64,000 bases of DNA from Achromobacter insuavis (GCF_902859645.1 NZ_CADIJR010000015.1:1-64000), one strand, 5' to 3'; shown: positions 6,811 to 15,083, numbered from the stretch's first letter. Translations and numbers: made by a program. Notes: generated from the sequence alone by a model not told the origin.

Positions 6811-7824
6811 ATGAAAGCCATCGCCTACTTCCAGAACCTGCCCGCCACCGACCCGCAATCGCTGCAGGACATCACCGCGCCCGAGCCCGTGCCCGGCGAC
6901 CACGACCTGCTGGTCGAAGTCAAAGCCATTTCCGTCAACCCGGTGGATGTGAAGATCCGCGCCAACCGCAAGCCCAAGGACGGCCAGCCCGAGATCATCG
7001 GCTGGGACGCCGCCGGCATCGTGCGCGCGGTCGGCGCCAAGACCAGCCTGTTCGCGCCCGGCGACCGCGTCTGGTACGCCGGCGCCCTGACCCGCCCCGG
7101 CGCCAATAGCGAACTGCACGTGGTCGACGAACGCATCGTCGGCCGCATGCCGCAGAGCCTGGACTTCGCCCAGGCCGCCGCGCTGCCGCTGACCACCATC
7201 ACCGCCTGGGAGCTGCTGTTCGACCGCCTGCGCGTGCTCGACAACGCCGCCCCCAGCCAAGGCACGCTGCTGGTCGTCGGCGCGGCCGGCGGCGTCGGCT
7301 CGATCCTGGTGCAGCTGGCGCGCCAGCTGACCGGCCTGACCATCATCGGCACCGCCTCGCGGCCCGAGACTCAGGCCTGGGTCACCGAGCTGGGCGCGCA
7401 TCACGTCATCGACCACACCCGCCCGCTGGCCGAGGAACTCAAGCGCATCGGCCATCCGCAGGTCGGCTTCATCGCCGGCCTGACCCAGACCGACCAGCAC
7501 TTCGCGCAACTGGCCGAGTCCATCGCGCCGCAGGGCAAGATCGCGCTGATCGACGACCCCTCGGCCATTGACGTGCGCCTGCTCAAGGGCAAGTCGGCCT
7601 CGCTGCACTGGGAATTCATGTTCGCCCGGCCGCTGCACAACACCCCCGACCTGATCGCGCAGCACGAACTGCTGAACCAGGCCGCGCGGCTGATCGACAA
7701 CGGCACCCTGCGCACCACGCTGGGCGAACACTACGGCCGCATCAACGCCGAAAACCTGCGCCGCGCCCACGCCTTCATCGAGAGCGGCAAGGCGCGCGGC
7801 AAGGTGGTGCTGGAAGGCTTCTGA
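6811..7824 (+). CDS. zinc-less medium-chain oxidoreductase (quinone oxidoreductase-like)
   Basis: 337 residues. Features are an N-terminal GroES-like fold (VEVKAISVNPVDVKIRAN, GWDAAGIVRAVG, FAPGDRVWYAG), a Rossmann loop GAAGGVGSILVQLARQL, and the C-terminal block YGRINAENLRRAHAFIESGKARGKVVLE (split here: GRINAENLRRAHAF, then GKVVLE). Cysteine ligands for structural or catalytic zinc are absent, as in the ZADH/quinone reductase branch annotated 'zinc-binding alcohol dehydrogenase family'. Likely an NADPH-dependent enone/quinone reductase working with the preceding SDR. Confidence 0.9.
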   Translation: MKAIAYFQNLPATDPQSLQDITAPEPVPGDHDLLVEVKAISVNPVDVKIRANRKPKDGQPEIIGWDAAGIVRAVGAKTSLFAPGDRVWYAGALTRPGANSELHVVDERIVGRMPQSLDFAQAAALPLTTITAWELLFDRLRVLDNAAPSQGTLLVVGAAGGVGSILVQLARQLTGLTIIGTASRPETQAWVTELGAHHVIDHTRPLAEELKRIGHPQVGFIAGLTQTDQHFAQLAESIAPQGKIALIDDPSAIDVRLLKGKSASLHWEFMFARPLHNTPDLIAQHELLNQAARLIDNGTLRTTLGEHYGRINAENLRRAHAFIESGKARGKVVLEGF

Positions 7825-7833
7825 GGCGCCCTC

Positions 7834-7860
7834 CCCGTCCCCCGAAAAAATTGGGACGGG
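7834..7860 (+). terminator. hairpin after the oxidoreductase operon
   Basis: CCCGTCCC (7834-7841) pairs with GGGACGGG (7853-7860) across an A-rich 11-nt loop, 10 bp past the stop. There is no T tract, so its role as a terminator is tentative. Confidence 0.4.
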
Positions 7861-7941
7861 CGTCTCGCATTACAGCGAAGAAAGAGGTAAAAACTCGACT
7901 GCGCGCCGCGGGCTGCCAGCCCGCCGCCGCGCTTTCGGGAG

Positions 7942-8247
7942 TTGGCTCTGATTTCTCACCTGTTCGAACAAGCGCTGGAACCGATGCTCTGGGGCATGGT
8001 GGCGGTCGCCCTGCTGATGCTGCGGCTGGTGCCGCTGCAAGGCTGGAAGGCCGTCATCGTCGCCGGCATCACCGCCGGGCTGGTGTTCGACACCATCCAG
8101 TTCCGGGTCGGCCCGCCGCGCCTGTGGGATGCCCTGGTGCTCGGCTCGATCCTGGCCGCCTTGCTGGTGGCCGCGGTGCAGGAACTGCTGGTGCTGGTGG
8201 CGCGGCGCGTGCGCGCCGCCCTGGCGCGCGCCCGGGCCGGCGCCTGA
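7942..8247 (+). CDS. small membrane protein of unknown function
   Basis: About 101 residues if read from TTG 7942, or 87 from ATG 7984; neither start has a well-spaced ribosome binding site (GGGAG at 7936 is too close to the TTG). It shows three hydrophobic segments: ALEPMLWGMVAVALLMLRLV, WKAVIVAGITAGLVFDTIQF and ALVLGSILAALLVAAVQELL, then an Arg/Ala-rich cytosolic tail. Third-position GC and the hydropathy support a real gene. No family recognised. Confidence 0.6.
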   Translation: MALISHLFEQALEPMLWGMVAVALLMLRLVPLQGWKAVIVAGITAGLVFDTIQFRVGPPRLWDALVLGSILAALLVAAVQELLVLVARRVRAALARARAGA

Positions 8248-8400
8248 CCCCTCCCCGAGCCGCCGTTACATCCTGTCGGCGCCGCTCTACGTTTCTTCAC
8301 ACAGCTCGATCAAATGGCGCGAAGCCTGGCGCGCCGCTGGCGCCAGAATGGCACGTGTCCGGCCGGCCGGCGGCCCGCGACGCCTCCAGGAGATCGATCC

Positions 8401-8793
8401 ATGAAAGTAGCCAGAGCAGCCATGCTCATGTCGATGGCGGCCCTGTGCGCCGGCTGCGCCGACGGCACCGCCATTCCCACCGGCAACCGCCATGCGCCAT
8501 CGCTGGCGTCGGCGGTCAGGTTCTATTCTGATCCGCCGCATGCGCCGTATGAGGTGGTCGGGCTGGTCAAGGCCGAGAGCTCGGCCGGCCTCACCGCCCA
8601 GGAATCGATGGAATACGCCATCGAGGAACTGAAGAAGCAGGCCGCCAGCCTGGGCGCCAACGGCGTGCTGCTGACCGGCAACGGCGCGCGCACCACCGGC
8701 ACCGACATCACCTACAACAAGGACTCGGGCCAGATCTCCAGCAACAGCACCACGGCGCAATTCGTCGAAGGCCGCGCCATCCTCGTCAAATAG
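8401..8793 (+). CDS. putative lipoprotein
   Basis: 130 residues. A type II signal ends in the lipobox LCAGC with the acylated Cys at about 19, so the mature protein is anchored in a membrane facing the periplasm. The mature part has YEVVGLVKAESSAGLT and an amphipathic helix followed by AASLGANGVLL, reminiscent of YbjQ/RcsF-type small folds, but the family is not certain. ATG 8401 was chosen because the signal peptide starts there; the upstream extension is Arg-rich and unlikely. Monocistronic. Confidence 0.75.
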   Translation: MKVARAAMLMSMAALCAGCADGTAIPTGNRHAPSLASAVRFYSDPPHAPYEVVGLVKAESSAGLTAQESMEYAIEELKKQAASLGANGVLLTGNGARTTGTDITYNKDSGQISSNSTTAQFVEGRAILVK

Positions 8794-8832
8794 GCATGGC
8801 ATCCTCCGCGGCAACGCCGCCGCGCCGCCAGC

Positions 8833-9186
8833 TCAGGCCGCGGGCAGCCCGGGCAACACCAGGTCGTCGACCTGATAGGTGTGGAATTCGCTGGTCGATA
8901 CCGCATCGAGCTTGCGGAATTTCTCCAGGAACACCGGATCGGAAAAGAATTCGTCCACCTTGCCCGCCCCCGAGATCGCCTCGATGTTCACCACGGTCTT
9001 GCCGTCCGTGCTCTTGGCCAGGTTGCTCCACAGGAAACCCGGCTTGGTGCGCGCGACGTAATGCACCACGTCCTGGATCGCCTGGAAGGCGTCCTCCTGC
9101 CGGCCCGGATGGGCGTGGATCACATTGACGATGAATACCGTGCCATCCGGCGCGGGCTTGAAGGTGGCGGAAACGGGAAAGGCCAT
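8833..9186 (-). CDS. ABM-domain protein (antibiotic biosynthesis monooxygenase fold)
   Basis: 117 residues: a short lead (FPVSATFKPAPDG), then a dimeric ferredoxin-like barrel (VFIVNVIHAHPGRQEDAFQA, TKPGFLWSNLAKSTDGKTVVN in part, VFLEKFRKL). Small stand-alone ABM proteins act as heme-degrading or quinol monooxygenases, or have no known activity. The Asn and His pattern here does not settle which. Convergent with the upstream lipoprotein gene. This is the second ABM protein in the window but it is not closely similar to the one at 1400. Confidence 0.82.
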   Translation of the reverse strand: MAFPVSATFKPAPDGTVFIVNVIHAHPGRQEDAFQAIQDVVHYVARTKPGFLWSNLAKSTDGKTVVNIEAISGAGKVDEFFSDPVFLEKFRKLDAVSTSEFHTYQVDDLVLPGLPAA

Positions 9187-9320
9187 GTCGGCTCCTGCGG
9201 TGAAAAACAGGCAACACTATGGCCCGGCGCGACGCCGCGAAAAAGAGGCCGGCGGGCGCGAGAGTACGGACATGGCCGTCCGCAATCGCGCAGCGTCCTT
9301 GCCAGGCCTCCCGGCCCGGA

Positions 9321-9677
9321 TCAGGCGTTCCCGTCGCGCTTGGCGCGGGCGTGCGGATCGCGGATCTCGTCTTCCAGTTGCGCGATCAGCCACGCGAACC
9401 AGCCGTTCTCGGTGCGGGCATACACCGCCGCGGCCGGCGTCTTGCCGTCGCGCCAGCCCGGCTGGTGCGCGTCCATCCAGGCCGACAGGCTCTTGTGCGG
9501 CGCCAGCAGGCCCGACAGCCACGACCAGACATAGTCGGGCACGGTCCGCCGGAAGCCCTTGGCGCTGGCGTAGATGGTCGGCTCCAGCGGCAGGCTGCCC
9601 GAACGGGCCAGCCTCGCCTGCACCCGGCGCAGCGTCTCGGCGGCCGCCTGCAATTGTTCGGTGCTGAGCTTTTTCAC
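9321..9677 (-). CDS. conserved-looking protein of unknown function
   Basis: 118 residues from a GTG start at 9677, supported by AGGAG seven bases upstream. Soluble and slightly basic: an N-terminal helix (LSTEQLQAAAETLRRVQARLA), then PTIYASAKGFRRTVPDYVWSWL and YARTENGWFAWLIAQLEDE, rich in Trp. No family recognised and no catalytic pattern. It sits alone between an ABM gene and an epimerase gene on the same strand, 134 bp from the former. Confidence 0.65.
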   Translation of the reverse strand: MKKLSTEQLQAAAETLRRVQARLARSGSLPLEPTIYASAKGFRRTVPDYVWSWLSGLLAPHKSLSAWMDAHQPGWRDGKTPAAAVYARTENGWFAWLIAQLEDEIRDPHARAKRDGNA

Positions 9678-9775
9678 GTAACGACTCCTGGATTGGGTTT
9701 TGCCGGATTATCGCCGGAGCGTCCGGCCGTTGCCAGCGGCGCGCGCGCCTGCCTCAACGCCGGCCTTGGCCCGCC

Positions 9776-10681
9776 TCAACGCGCGCCGCGCGGCGGCCGC
9801 AGCGCCAGCAGCAGCGTCGCGCTGAAACGCTCGCCCGGCGCCAGCACCTGCAGCCCGGTGCGGGTCTCGCCCGCCGCCGCCAGATTGAAGGCATCGGCCA
9901 CGTTGGTCACCGGCTCCACGCACAGGAAATCCGAGCCCGGCGCGGTGTAGACCACCAGGTGCGCGAACGCCGCATCGGCGTGCAAGGCCAGTTCGTGCCC
10001 GTCCGGCCAGTGCAGCGTGGCGCGTCCGCCCCACTGCGATAGATAGGTATCGCAGCCTTCGGCCGACTGCCCCAGCTCGCGCACGTGCGTGGTCTGGCTG
10101 GCGCCGGGCAGGCCATCGGCGTCGGTCGGCCAGATGCGCCGCGCGTGCAGCGCCACGCGCGTGGCGGTGAAATACGGATGGATGCCGCAGCCGAACGGCA
10201 TCGGCGTCTCGCCCTGGTTGATCATCAGCAGCGTGAGCGACAACCCGCGCGAATCCAGCCGGTAGCGCTGCACGCATTCATACGGCCAGGGCCAGCCCAG
10301 CACGCCGGCCGGCTGCTGCAGCACCAGGTCGACCGCGTCGTCGGCCGCGTGGCGCACCTGCCAGGCCTGGTACAGGCCGCCGCCATGGATCGCCTGCGGG
10401 CGTCCCGGCAACGATTGCAGCGCATGGCGCGCCCCCTCGAAGGCGAACACGCCATCGCGCACCCGGTTCGAGTACGGCGTCAGCGGGTACGATCCGGCGC
10501 GCGGCCATTGCGCCGGCGGCCAGCCGGTCTCGGCCAGCGGCACGATCCAGTCATGCTCGCCAGTCGACAGCCGCGTCAGGCGTCCGCCCCCGCCCGGCGC
10601 GAACTCGGCGCGGTGGGAACCGTGGGCAATGGTCACGCGTTCGCTGGCGTCCAGCGTGGCGGGAAAGGGCAAATCAGGCAT
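9776..10681 (-). CDS. aldose 1-epimerase (mutarotase) family protein
   Basis: 301 residues from ATG 10681, chosen because GGGAG lies 7 bp upstream; a longer frame back to 10750 adds an atypical Arg-rich lead. The galactose mutarotase beta-sandwich is evident: PLTPYSNRVRDG (substrate Asn/Arg), the histidine in QAIHGGG, the second catalytic-type histidine in GCGIHPYF, and FLCVEPVTNVADAFN with the catalytic-base-type Glu. It probably interconverts sugar anomers in the cytosol. It is followed on the same strand by nothing closer than the unknown gene at 9321. Confidence 0.88.
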   Translation of the reverse strand: MPDLPFPATLDASERVTIAHGSHRAEFAPGGGGRLTRLSTGEHDWIVPLAETGWPPAQWPRAGSYPLTPYSNRVRDGVFAFEGARHALQSLPGRPQAIHGGGLYQAWQVRHAADDAVDLVLQQPAGVLGWPWPYECVQRYRLDSRGLSLTLLMINQGETPMPFGCGIHPYFTATRVALHARRIWPTDADGLPGASQTTHVRELGQSAEGCDTYLSQWGGRATLHWPDGHELALHADAAFAHLVVYTAPGSDFLCVEPVTNVADAFNLAAAGETRTGLQVLAPGERFSATLLLALRPPRGAR

Positions 10682-10772
10682 CGGGCGCTCCCGCGGCGCT
10701 GCAAACGGCCGCGTGGCGCCATTGTGCATGGCGCGGTCCGGCGCCAGCAAGCCGCGCGCGCCGGAGCCCGCG

Positions 10773-11783
10773 TCAAGCCGTGGCGGGCATCGCCGGCAGC
10801 GCTTGGGGCAGGCACCCCAGTCCGCGCAGCGTCGCCTCCACCGCCACGTCGAGCGGCGTGTGCGGCTCGGCGCCCAGCACCCCGACCAGGCGCGCGTTGT
10901 CCATGCGCAGCGGCTGGCGCCACAGGTAGCGCATCTGCATCAGTTCGCGCAGCGTCTCCGAGAACGGCGCCGCCAGCCACAGCAGTCCCCACGGAAACGC
11001 GCCCACCCGCGGCGCGGCCCCATGCCGGCGCGCGACCCGCACGATCGCCTCGGCCATCCGCGTGCCGTCCGCATCCCAATGCCCCGCCATGTGGAACGTC
11101 GCGAACGGCGCCAGCGCCTCGCGCCGCCCCAGCAGTTCGACCAGCGTCCGGCCCACGTCCGGCAGGTAGCTCCATTGATGCCCCACGCCGGGCGCCCCCG
11201 GCACGCTCACCCGCCGCAGCGGCCGTCCCGGCTTGACCAGCCCTTGCGAGAACCAGTTGTTGCCGGCGCGCGGCCCGAAGAAATCACCCGCCCGCAACAC
11301 CACGGCGCGCGCGCCCTGCGCGCTGGCCACCTGCAGGCGGCGTTCGAGCTCGACCCGGATCGCGCCCTTGCGCGTCAGCGGCTGCTGCGGCGAGGTCTCG
11401 CGCAGCAACGGAAAGGCGTCCGGCCCGTAGTTGTAGATCGTGCCCGGCAGCACGATCGTCGCGCCCTGCGCGGCCGCCACCGCGATGGTGTTGTCGATCA
11501 TCGGCAGCACCAGCTCGCCCCAGCGGCGATAGCCCGGCGGATTGACGGCATGCACGATCACCTCGCACCCCAGCGCCGCCCGCGCCACGTCCTGGCGGTT
11601 CATGGCGTCGCCGCGCAGCCACGTCATGCCGTCGCGCGCCGCAGTCTCGGTTTCCAGCCCGCGCGCCAGGGCGCGGATGCCCCAGCCCGCGTCACGCAGC
11701 TGGCGCGCCGCCTCGCCCCCCACGCCACCGGTGGCGCCCAGCACCAGCGCGGTGCCCGGCCGGCTCGATTCGATCGTCGTCAT
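10773..11783 (-). CDS. NAD-dependent epimerase/dehydratase-like (extended SDR)
   Basis: 336 residues from ATG 11783, preceded by GGGAG with a 6-nt gap; an overlapping ATG at 11789 is the alternative. Rossmann start ALVLGATGGVGGEAARQL, then a conserved-position IVLPGTIYNYGP, and AGDFFGPRAGNNWFSQ as in sugar-epimerase-like SDRs. The Tyr-x-x-x-Lys pair is not obvious at the usual place, so it may be an atypical or regulatory (NmrA-like) member. Divergent from the LysR gene at 11876, its likely regulator. The 92-bp gap separates them. Confidence 0.85.
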   Translation of the reverse strand: MTTIESSRPGTALVLGATGGVGGEAARQLRDAGWGIRALARGLETETAARDGMTWLRGDAMNRQDVARAALGCEVIVHAVNPPGYRRWGELVLPMIDNTIAVAAAQGATIVLPGTIYNYGPDAFPLLRETSPQQPLTRKGAIRVELERRLQVASAQGARAVVLRAGDFFGPRAGNNWFSQGLVKPGRPLRRVSVPGAPGVGHQWSYLPDVGRTLVELLGRREALAPFATFHMAGHWDADGTRMAEAIVRVARRHGAAPRVGAFPWGLLWLAAPFSETLRELMQMRYLWRQPLRMDNARLVGVLGAEPHTPLDVAVEATLRGLGCLPQALPAMPATA

Positions 11784-11875
11784 GGTCATCTCCCGTGAAT
11801 CCATGACGCCCATTCTGGCGCTGCGGCCATACAAAATAAATTGCCGAACTCAGCCTTGCAGCTATATATTTATGC

Positions 11876-12775
11876 ATGACCAAACCGATCGGTTGGGAAC
11901 TCTACCGCAGCTTTCTCGCCGTGCTCGCCGAAGGCTCGCTGTCCGGCGCCGCGCGCGCGCTCGACATCACCCAGCCCACAGTCGGCCGCCACATCGCGGC
12001 GCTCGAACGCGCCCTGGGCCAGGTGCTGTTCACCCGCTCGCAGACCGGCCTGCTGGCCACCGACGCGGCCCGGTCGCTGCGCGGCTACGCCGAAGCCATG
12101 CACAGCCACGCCGCCGCCCTGGAACGCGCGGCCGCCGCGCAGGGCCCGGGCGTCGCCGGCACCGTGCGGGTCTCGGCCAGCGAAGTCATCGGCATCGAAG
12201 TGCTGCCCCCGGCGCTCGCGCGCCTGCGCCAGGAACACCCGCGCCTGACCATCGAGCTGGCGCCCACCAATCGCGTGCAGAACCTGCTGCTGCGCGAGGC
12301 CGACATCGCCGTGCGCATGGCCCCGCCCCGGCAGGAACAACTGATCGCGCGGTCGGTCGGCCAGGTCGAGATCGGCCTGTACGCCCGCAAGGACTACCTG
12401 CGCCGCTGCGGCACCCCCGCCACCCTGGCCGACCTGGCCAGCCACGCCCTGATCGGCTACGACACCGAGACGCCCTTTCTGCGCGGCGCCAGCAAGCGCT
12501 TTCCGATCCCCTGGGGCCGCGAACGCTTCGCCCTGCGCGCCGACAGCGACCTGGCGCAACTGGCCCTGATCCGCGCCGGCGCCGGCATCGGCGTCTGCCA
12601 GGTGGCGCTGGCCCGCCGCGACAGGCAGCTGGTGCGGGTGCTGCCGGACCAGGCCGCGTTCCAGCTGGACACCTGGATCACCATGCACGAAGACCTGCGC
12701 GCCAGCCCCCGCTGCAAGACGGTCTTCGACGCGCTGGTGGCCTGTCTGCTGGCCCATACCGGCGCGGCAGGCTAG
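11876..12775 (+). CDS. LysR-family transcriptional regulator
   Basis: 299 residues; winged helix GWELYRSFLAVLAEGSLSGAARALD then PTVGRHIAALERALGQVLFTR, followed by the effector domain (VSASEVIGIEVLPPALARLRQ, EADIAVRMAPP). It belongs to the CrgA/AaeR-like branch by pattern. It is divergent from the epimerase-like gene and the shared AT-rich gap (AAAATAAATT, ATATATTTAT) is the expected control region. Start ATG 11876 is the first in frame and matches the family N-terminus. Confidence 0.92.
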   Translation: MTKPIGWELYRSFLAVLAEGSLSGAARALDITQPTVGRHIAALERALGQVLFTRSQTGLLATDAARSLRGYAEAMHSHAAALERAAAAQGPGVAGTVRVSASEVIGIEVLPPALARLRQEHPRLTIELAPTNRVQNLLLREADIAVRMAPPRQEQLIARSVGQVEIGLYARKDYLRRCGTPATLADLASHALIGYDTETPFLRGASKRFPIPWGRERFALRADSDLAQLALIRAGAGIGVCQVALARRDRQLVRVLPDQAAFQLDTWITMHEDLRASPRCKTVFDALVACLLAHTGAAG

Positions 12776-12839
12776 CGTTCCCCCCAGACCCGCAACGATG
12801 CGACATTCCCGACGGGAATCGGTCCGACGTTCGGATATA

Positions 12840-12855
12840 CTGTTCATCCATACAG
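12840..12855 (+). promoter_or_regulatory. LexA (SOS) box upstream of the 87-residue protein gene
   Basis: CTGTTCATCCATACAG fits CTGT-N8-ACAG and overlaps a TATACT -10-like element (12836-12841), so LexA binding would block the promoter. It ends 28 bp before the start codon at 12884. The other LexA-type box of this window, at 24032, shares the right ten bases. Confidence 0.65.
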
Positions 12856-12883
12856 TTATCCGACCGCAAGGGAACCCCGCCCC

Positions 12884-13147
12884 ATGACCAGTCTGATCAA
12901 TTCCCCGCCCAGCCGCAGCATCTGGCTCAGCGCCTTTCCGCGCCTGTCCGGCGTCAAGAACGGCGACTACCTGCCCCTGGACCGCCTGTGCGAAGCCACC
13001 GGCCTCGAAGGCGGCCAGAAGCTGCGCGAGGTCCTGGCCGCCGCCGAGCGCGAAGGCCTGCTGCTGATCGACCGCGGCGCCACGCCCGCCAGCTACCGGG
13101 CCACCTACGCGCTCGAGCGCCAGGTCACGCTGTTCGCGGCCGACTAG
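12884..13147 (+). CDS. small SOS-box-controlled protein, unknown function
   Basis: 87 residues, start ATG 12884 with AAGGGA upstream. Sequence suggests a compact winged-helix-like fold: DYLPLDRLCEATGLEGGQKL, LREVLAAAEREGLLLIDRG, then a beta hairpin RATYALERQ. No family recognised. A LexA-type box lies right at its promoter, so DNA damage should induce it. It could be a DNA-binding modulator or cell-cycle brake (inference only). No neighbour shares its direction closely. Confidence 0.7.
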   Translation: MTSLINSPPSRSIWLSAFPRLSGVKNGDYLPLDRLCEATGLEGGQKLREVLAAAEREGLLLIDRGATPASYRATYALERQVTLFAAD

Positions 13148-13227
13148 GGCCTGTTCAGGGAACGGCGTCCCGCCCCGGCTCCTGCGCCGAGCGAGTGCTA
13201 ACGATCCCTTGCAATGCTGTTACATCT

Positions 13228-13246
13228 GGGGAAATAGAATTTCCCC
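13228..13246. promoter_or_regulatory. perfect palindrome GGGGAAAT-AGA-ATTTCCCC
   Basis: Eight-base arms with a 3-nt centre, 26 bp upstream of a 23-codon ORF with a GGAG ribosome site. It could be an operator or an RNA hairpin in the leader. Confidence 0.5.
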
Positions 13247-13271
13247 GGAAATGCACGACACGGAGAAAAAC

Positions 13272-13343
13272 ATGCAAGAAGACACCGCCAAGCCCGAACC
13301 CACCCGCCGCCGCTGGCCCTTCGGCTACGGCCAGGAAGCGTAA
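13272..13343 (+). CDS. possible 23-residue basic peptide
   Basis: ATG 13272 to TAA 13341-13343 with CGGAG seven bases upstream. The peptide is hydrophilic then Arg/aromatic (KPEPTRRRWPFGYGQEA). Nothing in the flanks explains it. Evidence is only the ribosome site, the upstream palindrome and the codon pattern, so it may be spurious. The rest of 13148-13600 holds no convincing gene. Confidence 0.35.
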   Translation: MQEDTAKPEPTRRRWPFGYGQEA

Positions 13344-13600
13344 GACCGGCGCCGCTGGCGCCCTTGCCGCCCCGGGGCACCGGAATTCCTCCCGTCCCCC
13401 GCCTGCCTCCCGCTCGTAGCAGACCCTGTCGAAGAACTTATGTCGGCTGCCGCGGGCCCCCCCTCCCGCGATCAGGTGCAGGCGCAACAGGCCGTACAGG
13501 CCCTTCTGCTCCTGGCCCCACGGGTCATAACGCGTGGTCAGCGGCACATTCATGTCGGGATTCCAGGCATTGCGAGACGCGTGTGGCGGCGGCGGTTCCG

Positions 13601-14212
13601 CTACAGCATCTCGTCCCGCGCCTTTTCCGCGCGCGAAGCGCCAATGGCGGTTGCGACTTTTTTGACTTCCTCGGGCGGCGGCAGCACCGCCGGAAAGCCC
13701 AGTGCTTCGATCCACAACTCCCGCGTCCACCCTTTCGAGTGATACAGGTGGTGGTCTTCGTCCTGTTCCACCGCGTCGTGGGCCTTCTTCAGGATCTGCG
13801 CCACCTTTCCCGTCAGCTTTTCCGCCACCAGGCCGATCAGCTCCCAATTCTGGTGATCTTTGGTTTCGGCAAGCACGACGCATTCGCCCGCCGCGATCTG
13901 CGCGGCCGCGGGATCGCTCCCGCTTTTCGCCAGCGCGATGGCCGTGACCAGCGATTCCCCGTGGTGCCGGACCACGTGGCGGCTCGGCACGTACGCCATG
14001 GCGTCCAGGCCCAATTCTTCAAAAACGGTAAGCAGGACCTGCTTGTGGGTTTTGGTTTCCTCGAGATAGCCACGCCATTCCTTGGCCAGGTCCTCGTTGC
14101 TCGCGCAGGCGATTGCCGCGGTGTAGACATTGATGCCGCCTAGTTCGGTCTCCAGGGCCTGATACAGCAAGTCATGGATCATCTCCATGTTTCCCTTCGC
14201 GTTTGCAGCCAT
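13601..14212 (-). CDS. ferritin-like four-helix protein
   Basis: 203 residues from ATG 14212, which has GAGGAG upstream. Long helices with a diiron-like spacing: MIHDLLYQALETELGGINVY (Glu), EWRGYLEETKTHKQVLLTVF (Glu and His), LAETKDHQNWELIGLVAEKL, and DAVEQDEDHHLYHSKGW near the end. This looks like the ferritin/rubrerythrin or DUF892-type stress proteins; metal binding is plausible but unproven. A small acidic protein gene lies 66 bp upstream on the same strand, probably in the same transcript. Confidence 0.75.
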   Translation of the reverse strand: MAANAKGNMEMIHDLLYQALETELGGINVYTAAIACASNEDLAKEWRGYLEETKTHKQVLLTVFEELGLDAMAYVPSRHVVRHHGESLVTAIALAKSGSDPAAAQIAAGECVVLAETKDHQNWELIGLVAEKLTGKVAQILKKAHDAVEQDEDHHLYHSKGWTRELWIEALGFPAVLPPPEEVKKVATAIGASRAEKARDEML

Positions 14213-14277
14213 TTGTGGCTCCTCGGTGTGATGCGTGGGCGCGCGTCCAGGAACAGGACGCGCGCGCTGTCCCGGCG

Positions 14278-14484
14278 TCAATCCGTCCGCTGGTTGGCGG
14301 CCGGATCGCCGACAGGCTCCTCGGGCTCGAGGTCCTCCAGGTCCTGCTGCGCGTCTTCGTCCGCGTCGGGCGCGAGCGGCGTCGTGCCGGGTTGCTGTCC
14401 CGGCGGCTGGGTCGAATCGGACCGCGGGTCCTTGGGGGGCCGGTTGGTCTCCGGCAACGTGGATTGCGATTGCGATTGCGTCAT
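14278..14484 (-). CDS. small acidic, Pro/Gln/Asp-rich protein
   Basis: 68 residues, ATG 14484 with AAAGGTGA upstream. Starts MTQSQSQS and is entirely hydrophilic with many Pro and an acidic end (DEDAQQDLEDLEPEEPVGD), so it should be disordered. No family recognised. Located just upstream of the ferritin-like gene, co-oriented, suggesting a stress-induced pair. Confidence 0.62.
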   Translation of the reverse strand: MTQSQSQSTLPETNRPPKDPRSDSTQPPGQQPGTTPLAPDADEDAQQDLEDLEPEEPVGDPAANQRTD

Positions 14485-14712
14485 GGCATCACCTTTAGAC
14501 GGCCACCTGGCCGCCTCCCCTTACCGCAAGTGCCGCTCCCAAAACAGCGCCCGATCCAGGCACCGCGCGGCCTCCGCCCCGCGGCGGCGCGGCCGCGCCG
14601 GCAAGCAGCCTGCGGGGGGTGGCGGCGCACGGGTGCGCCTGGTATGGCCACACTATTGCGGCGCCCGCGCACGCGCCGCATACTGGTTCAACCAAAACCT
14701 TCCGGAGTCGCC

Positions 14713-14943
14713 ATGCGAGAAGACCTGCGCAAACTCGGCGCCGACGCCGCCCGCCAGGGGCTCGGTCTGCTTGATTGCCCCTATTTCCGGGCAGGGGCCA
14801 TGCCGGCACACACCGGTGAATCCATCTCAGAATGGTCGCGATGCGTCCAGGCCTGGGAAATGGGCTGGCGCGAAGCCACCGCCCAACGCCTGGCTCGCTG
14901 CGATCGCGCGGCAATGCTGGGCGCGCTGACACACAACCACTGA
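14713..14943 (+). CDS. ribosome modulation factor (Rmf)/CrpP-like small protein
   Basis: 76 residues, ATG 14713 with CCGGAG upstream. It carries the Rmf/CrpP pattern: a basic helix with GADAARQGL, then [11 protein letters not shown], then [19 protein letters not shown]. Rmf dimerises stationary-phase 70S ribosomes; CrpP-type homologues were once linked to ciprofloxacin but their role is disputed. Here it lies between a stress-type gene pair and mutS, with its own start. It is longer than E. coli Rmf by about 20 residues at the C-terminus. Confidence 0.72.
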   Translation: MREDLRKLGADAARQGLGLLDCPYFRAGAMPAHTGESISEWSRCVQAWEMGWREATAQRLARCDRAAMLGALTHNH

Positions 14944-15070
14944 CGTTCCGCCTGCATCCGTCGCGCCGATGGCGCCGACGCGACGGATGCCCCTTTGCCG
15001 CCCGCGCCATCGGCCCGCCGAAACCGTCCGGTCGTTCCCCGCCGGGCGCCCCGCCCCCGCCCCGGCCCGA

Positions 15071-15076
15071 TACAAT
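15071..15076 (+). promoter_or_regulatory. -10 element (TACAAT) of mutS
   Basis: TACAAT lies 7 bp before the mutS ATG, so transcription would begin at or next to the start codon and the mRNA would be leaderless. No good -35 and no Shine-Dalgarno are visible. Confidence 0.45.
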
Positions 15077-15083
15077 CACGGGC

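Noticed and set aside
13155-13560. Minus-strand frame with the segment MNVPLTTRYDPWG
   Set aside because: Poor ribosome site and unusual codon pattern; overlaps the 23-codon ORF region on the other strand. I cannot assign it to any family.
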